From: an uncultured Eubacteriales bacterium
GTDB lineage: Bacteria > Bacillota > Clostridia > Christensenellales > Pumilibacteraceae
Assembly (NCBI GenBank): GCA_900543755.1
Contig: UQSP01000059.1
Span: forward strand, 1-7,662
Direction of reading: 5' to 3'
Length of the DNA: 7,662 nucleotides
The notes under the pieces are model-generated. The model was given only the letters and a program-made list of their open reading frames with translations. It was not told where the DNA came from and made no database searches. Made by a program: the position numbers and the translations under genes. Positions 7,328 to 7,662 of the stretch are shown here, piece by piece (position 1 is the first letter of the stretch; each line of letters starts with the position of its first letter).

Positions 7328-7462
7328 GTTTATTCCTGCACTGTACCGACGTATGAACAGTACCTTATCAGCGAATTGATCTCTAACGGAGAATTTGAAA
7401 GACACATCAATCGTATCCGAAGATTAAAAAGAAATTCCTCATGCATAAACAACAATCCATAA
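7328..7462 (+). pseudogene. Fossil of a MocR/PdxR-type (GntR-aminotransferase) regulator C-terminus
   Basis: The plus-strand frame from GTT at 7328 to TAA at 7460-7462 has no start codon at its head and follows directly on a TAG (7325-7327). It reads VYSCTVPTYEQYLISEL and then ISNGEFERHINRIRRLKR. This closely resembles the region near the C-terminus of the aminotransferase-like domain in MocR-family regulators, where patterns such as VPxxEQxxLxxFIxxGxFERHIxRMRxxYR occur. After KRN the similarity stops (SSCINNNP). The DNA-binding domain, the PLP-lysine region and the final segment are all absent, and the DNA to the left is the mannosidase promoter. It is therefore best read as a gene remnant. 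Intact relatives bind PLP and often control vitamin B6 or amino-acid genes. The match is from memory of the family. Confidence 0.65.
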
Positions 7463-7496
7463 AGAATTGTTATAAATTAAATCAAATAATAAATAT

Positions 7497-7516
7497 CCCC
7501 GCGTTTCCACGCGGGG
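7497..7516. terminator. GC-rich hairpin, likely Rho-independent terminator (direction uncertain)
   Basis: CCCCGCG (7497-7503) and CGCGGGG (7510-7516) form a perfect 7-base-pair stem with a 6-base loop. On the minus strand it is followed by ATATTTATTATTTGATTT and would end a transcript entering from the right. On the plus strand it is followed by TATTTCATTTTC and lies 34 bases after the stop of the regulator fossil, so it may be that gene's surviving terminator. Neither tail is an unbroken T run, so the direction stays open. Confidence 0.6.
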
Positions 7517-7662
7517 TATTTCATTTTCGGGTATAACCCTAAAGTTTACTGGCTGCGCACAAGTGCGCTTTTTATTGGACTGCCAGCCATGCATTGGTTA
7601 CTTGCTACCCGTAAACGGGTCATGCGGGTCAAACATGCTCAGTTGCTCGCTCTCTCTGTCCT
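7517..7662 (-). ncRNA. Candidate structured RNA, incomplete at window edge, family unknown
   Basis: No convincing protein frame is present, but hairpins are dense. GGGT/ACCC pair at 7529-7532 and 7536-7539. GCGCA/TGCGC pair at 7555-7559 and 7564-7568 with a CAAG loop; this is enclosed by CTGGC/GCCAG (7549-7553 and 7582-7586). ACCCG/CGGGT pair at 7607-7611 and 7616-7620 with a TAAA loop. The GC content jumps relative to the flanking AT-rich DNA. The minus strand is preferred because the 7497-7516 hairpin would then close the transcript, but the plus strand is possible. I compared it by eye with remembered signatures of tmRNA, RNase P, SRP RNA, tRNA, T-box and common riboswitches and found no match. 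Structure could also belong to a repeat or an attachment site. Confidence 0.4.

Noticed and set aside
7220..7405. A 61-codon minus-strand frame upstream of the mannosidase
   Set aside because: It spans the mannosidase promoter, has no good ribosome binding site, is AT-driven in composition and overlaps the regulator fossil, which gives a better explanation on the plus strand.
7517..7662. tRNA, tmRNA, RNase P RNA, SRP RNA or a T-box leader
   Set aside because: The T-arm motif, the tmRNA resume region, the RNase P conserved blocks, the SRP apical loop and the T-box sequence were looked for on both strands and not seen.
1..7662. CRISPR array, insertion sequence or prophage
   Set aside because: No regularly spaced repeats, transposase motifs, paired terminal inverted repeats or phage genes are visible.

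Overview
The window looks like chromosomal DNA from an anaerobic Bacillota, probably an uncultured Clostridia-type gut bacterium. Reasons: strong AGGAG-type ribosome binding sites, TATAAT promoters (two of them with a TGn extended -10), AT-rich gaps with Rho-independent terminators, and a lipoprotein with a typical lipobox. This is an inference from style; no marker fixes the lineage. Every intact protein gene lies on the minus strand, so the text below reads from right to left. The first 46 bases are not genomic: they are an Illumina Nextera i7 index and transposase adapter left on the contig end.

Right end (7194-7662). No intact gene is visible. On the plus strand, 7328-7462 holds what appears to be a fossil of the C-terminal part of a MocR/PdxR-type (GntR-aminotransferase) regulator. 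Beyond it, 7497-7662 is rich in nested GC hairpins and may be a structured RNA running off the window; its family and strand are unresolved.

Centre (4737-7193 and 3490-4632). A cytoplasmic GH2 beta-mannosidase has its own promoter. A perfect consensus promoter (TTGACA-17-TATAAT) starts 4 bases after its stop codon and drives a gene for a YghO/BcerS-family GNAT-fold protein, which ends in its own terminator.

Left (2595-3260, 1485-2369, 47-1467). A lipoprotein with a PepSY-like C-terminus ends in a terminator. Next comes a two-gene operon: an unrecognised single-pass membrane protein with a cysteine-rich soluble part, then guaB (IMP dehydrogenase, the entry step of GMP synthesis). guaB is complete except for its last few codons, which are cut off by the adapter.

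The genes do not form one obvious pathway. The most useful points are the unknown membrane protein joined to guaB, the candidate RNA at the right edge, the regulator fossil next to the mannosidase promoter, and the adapter contamination, which makes a false chimeric end on guaB.
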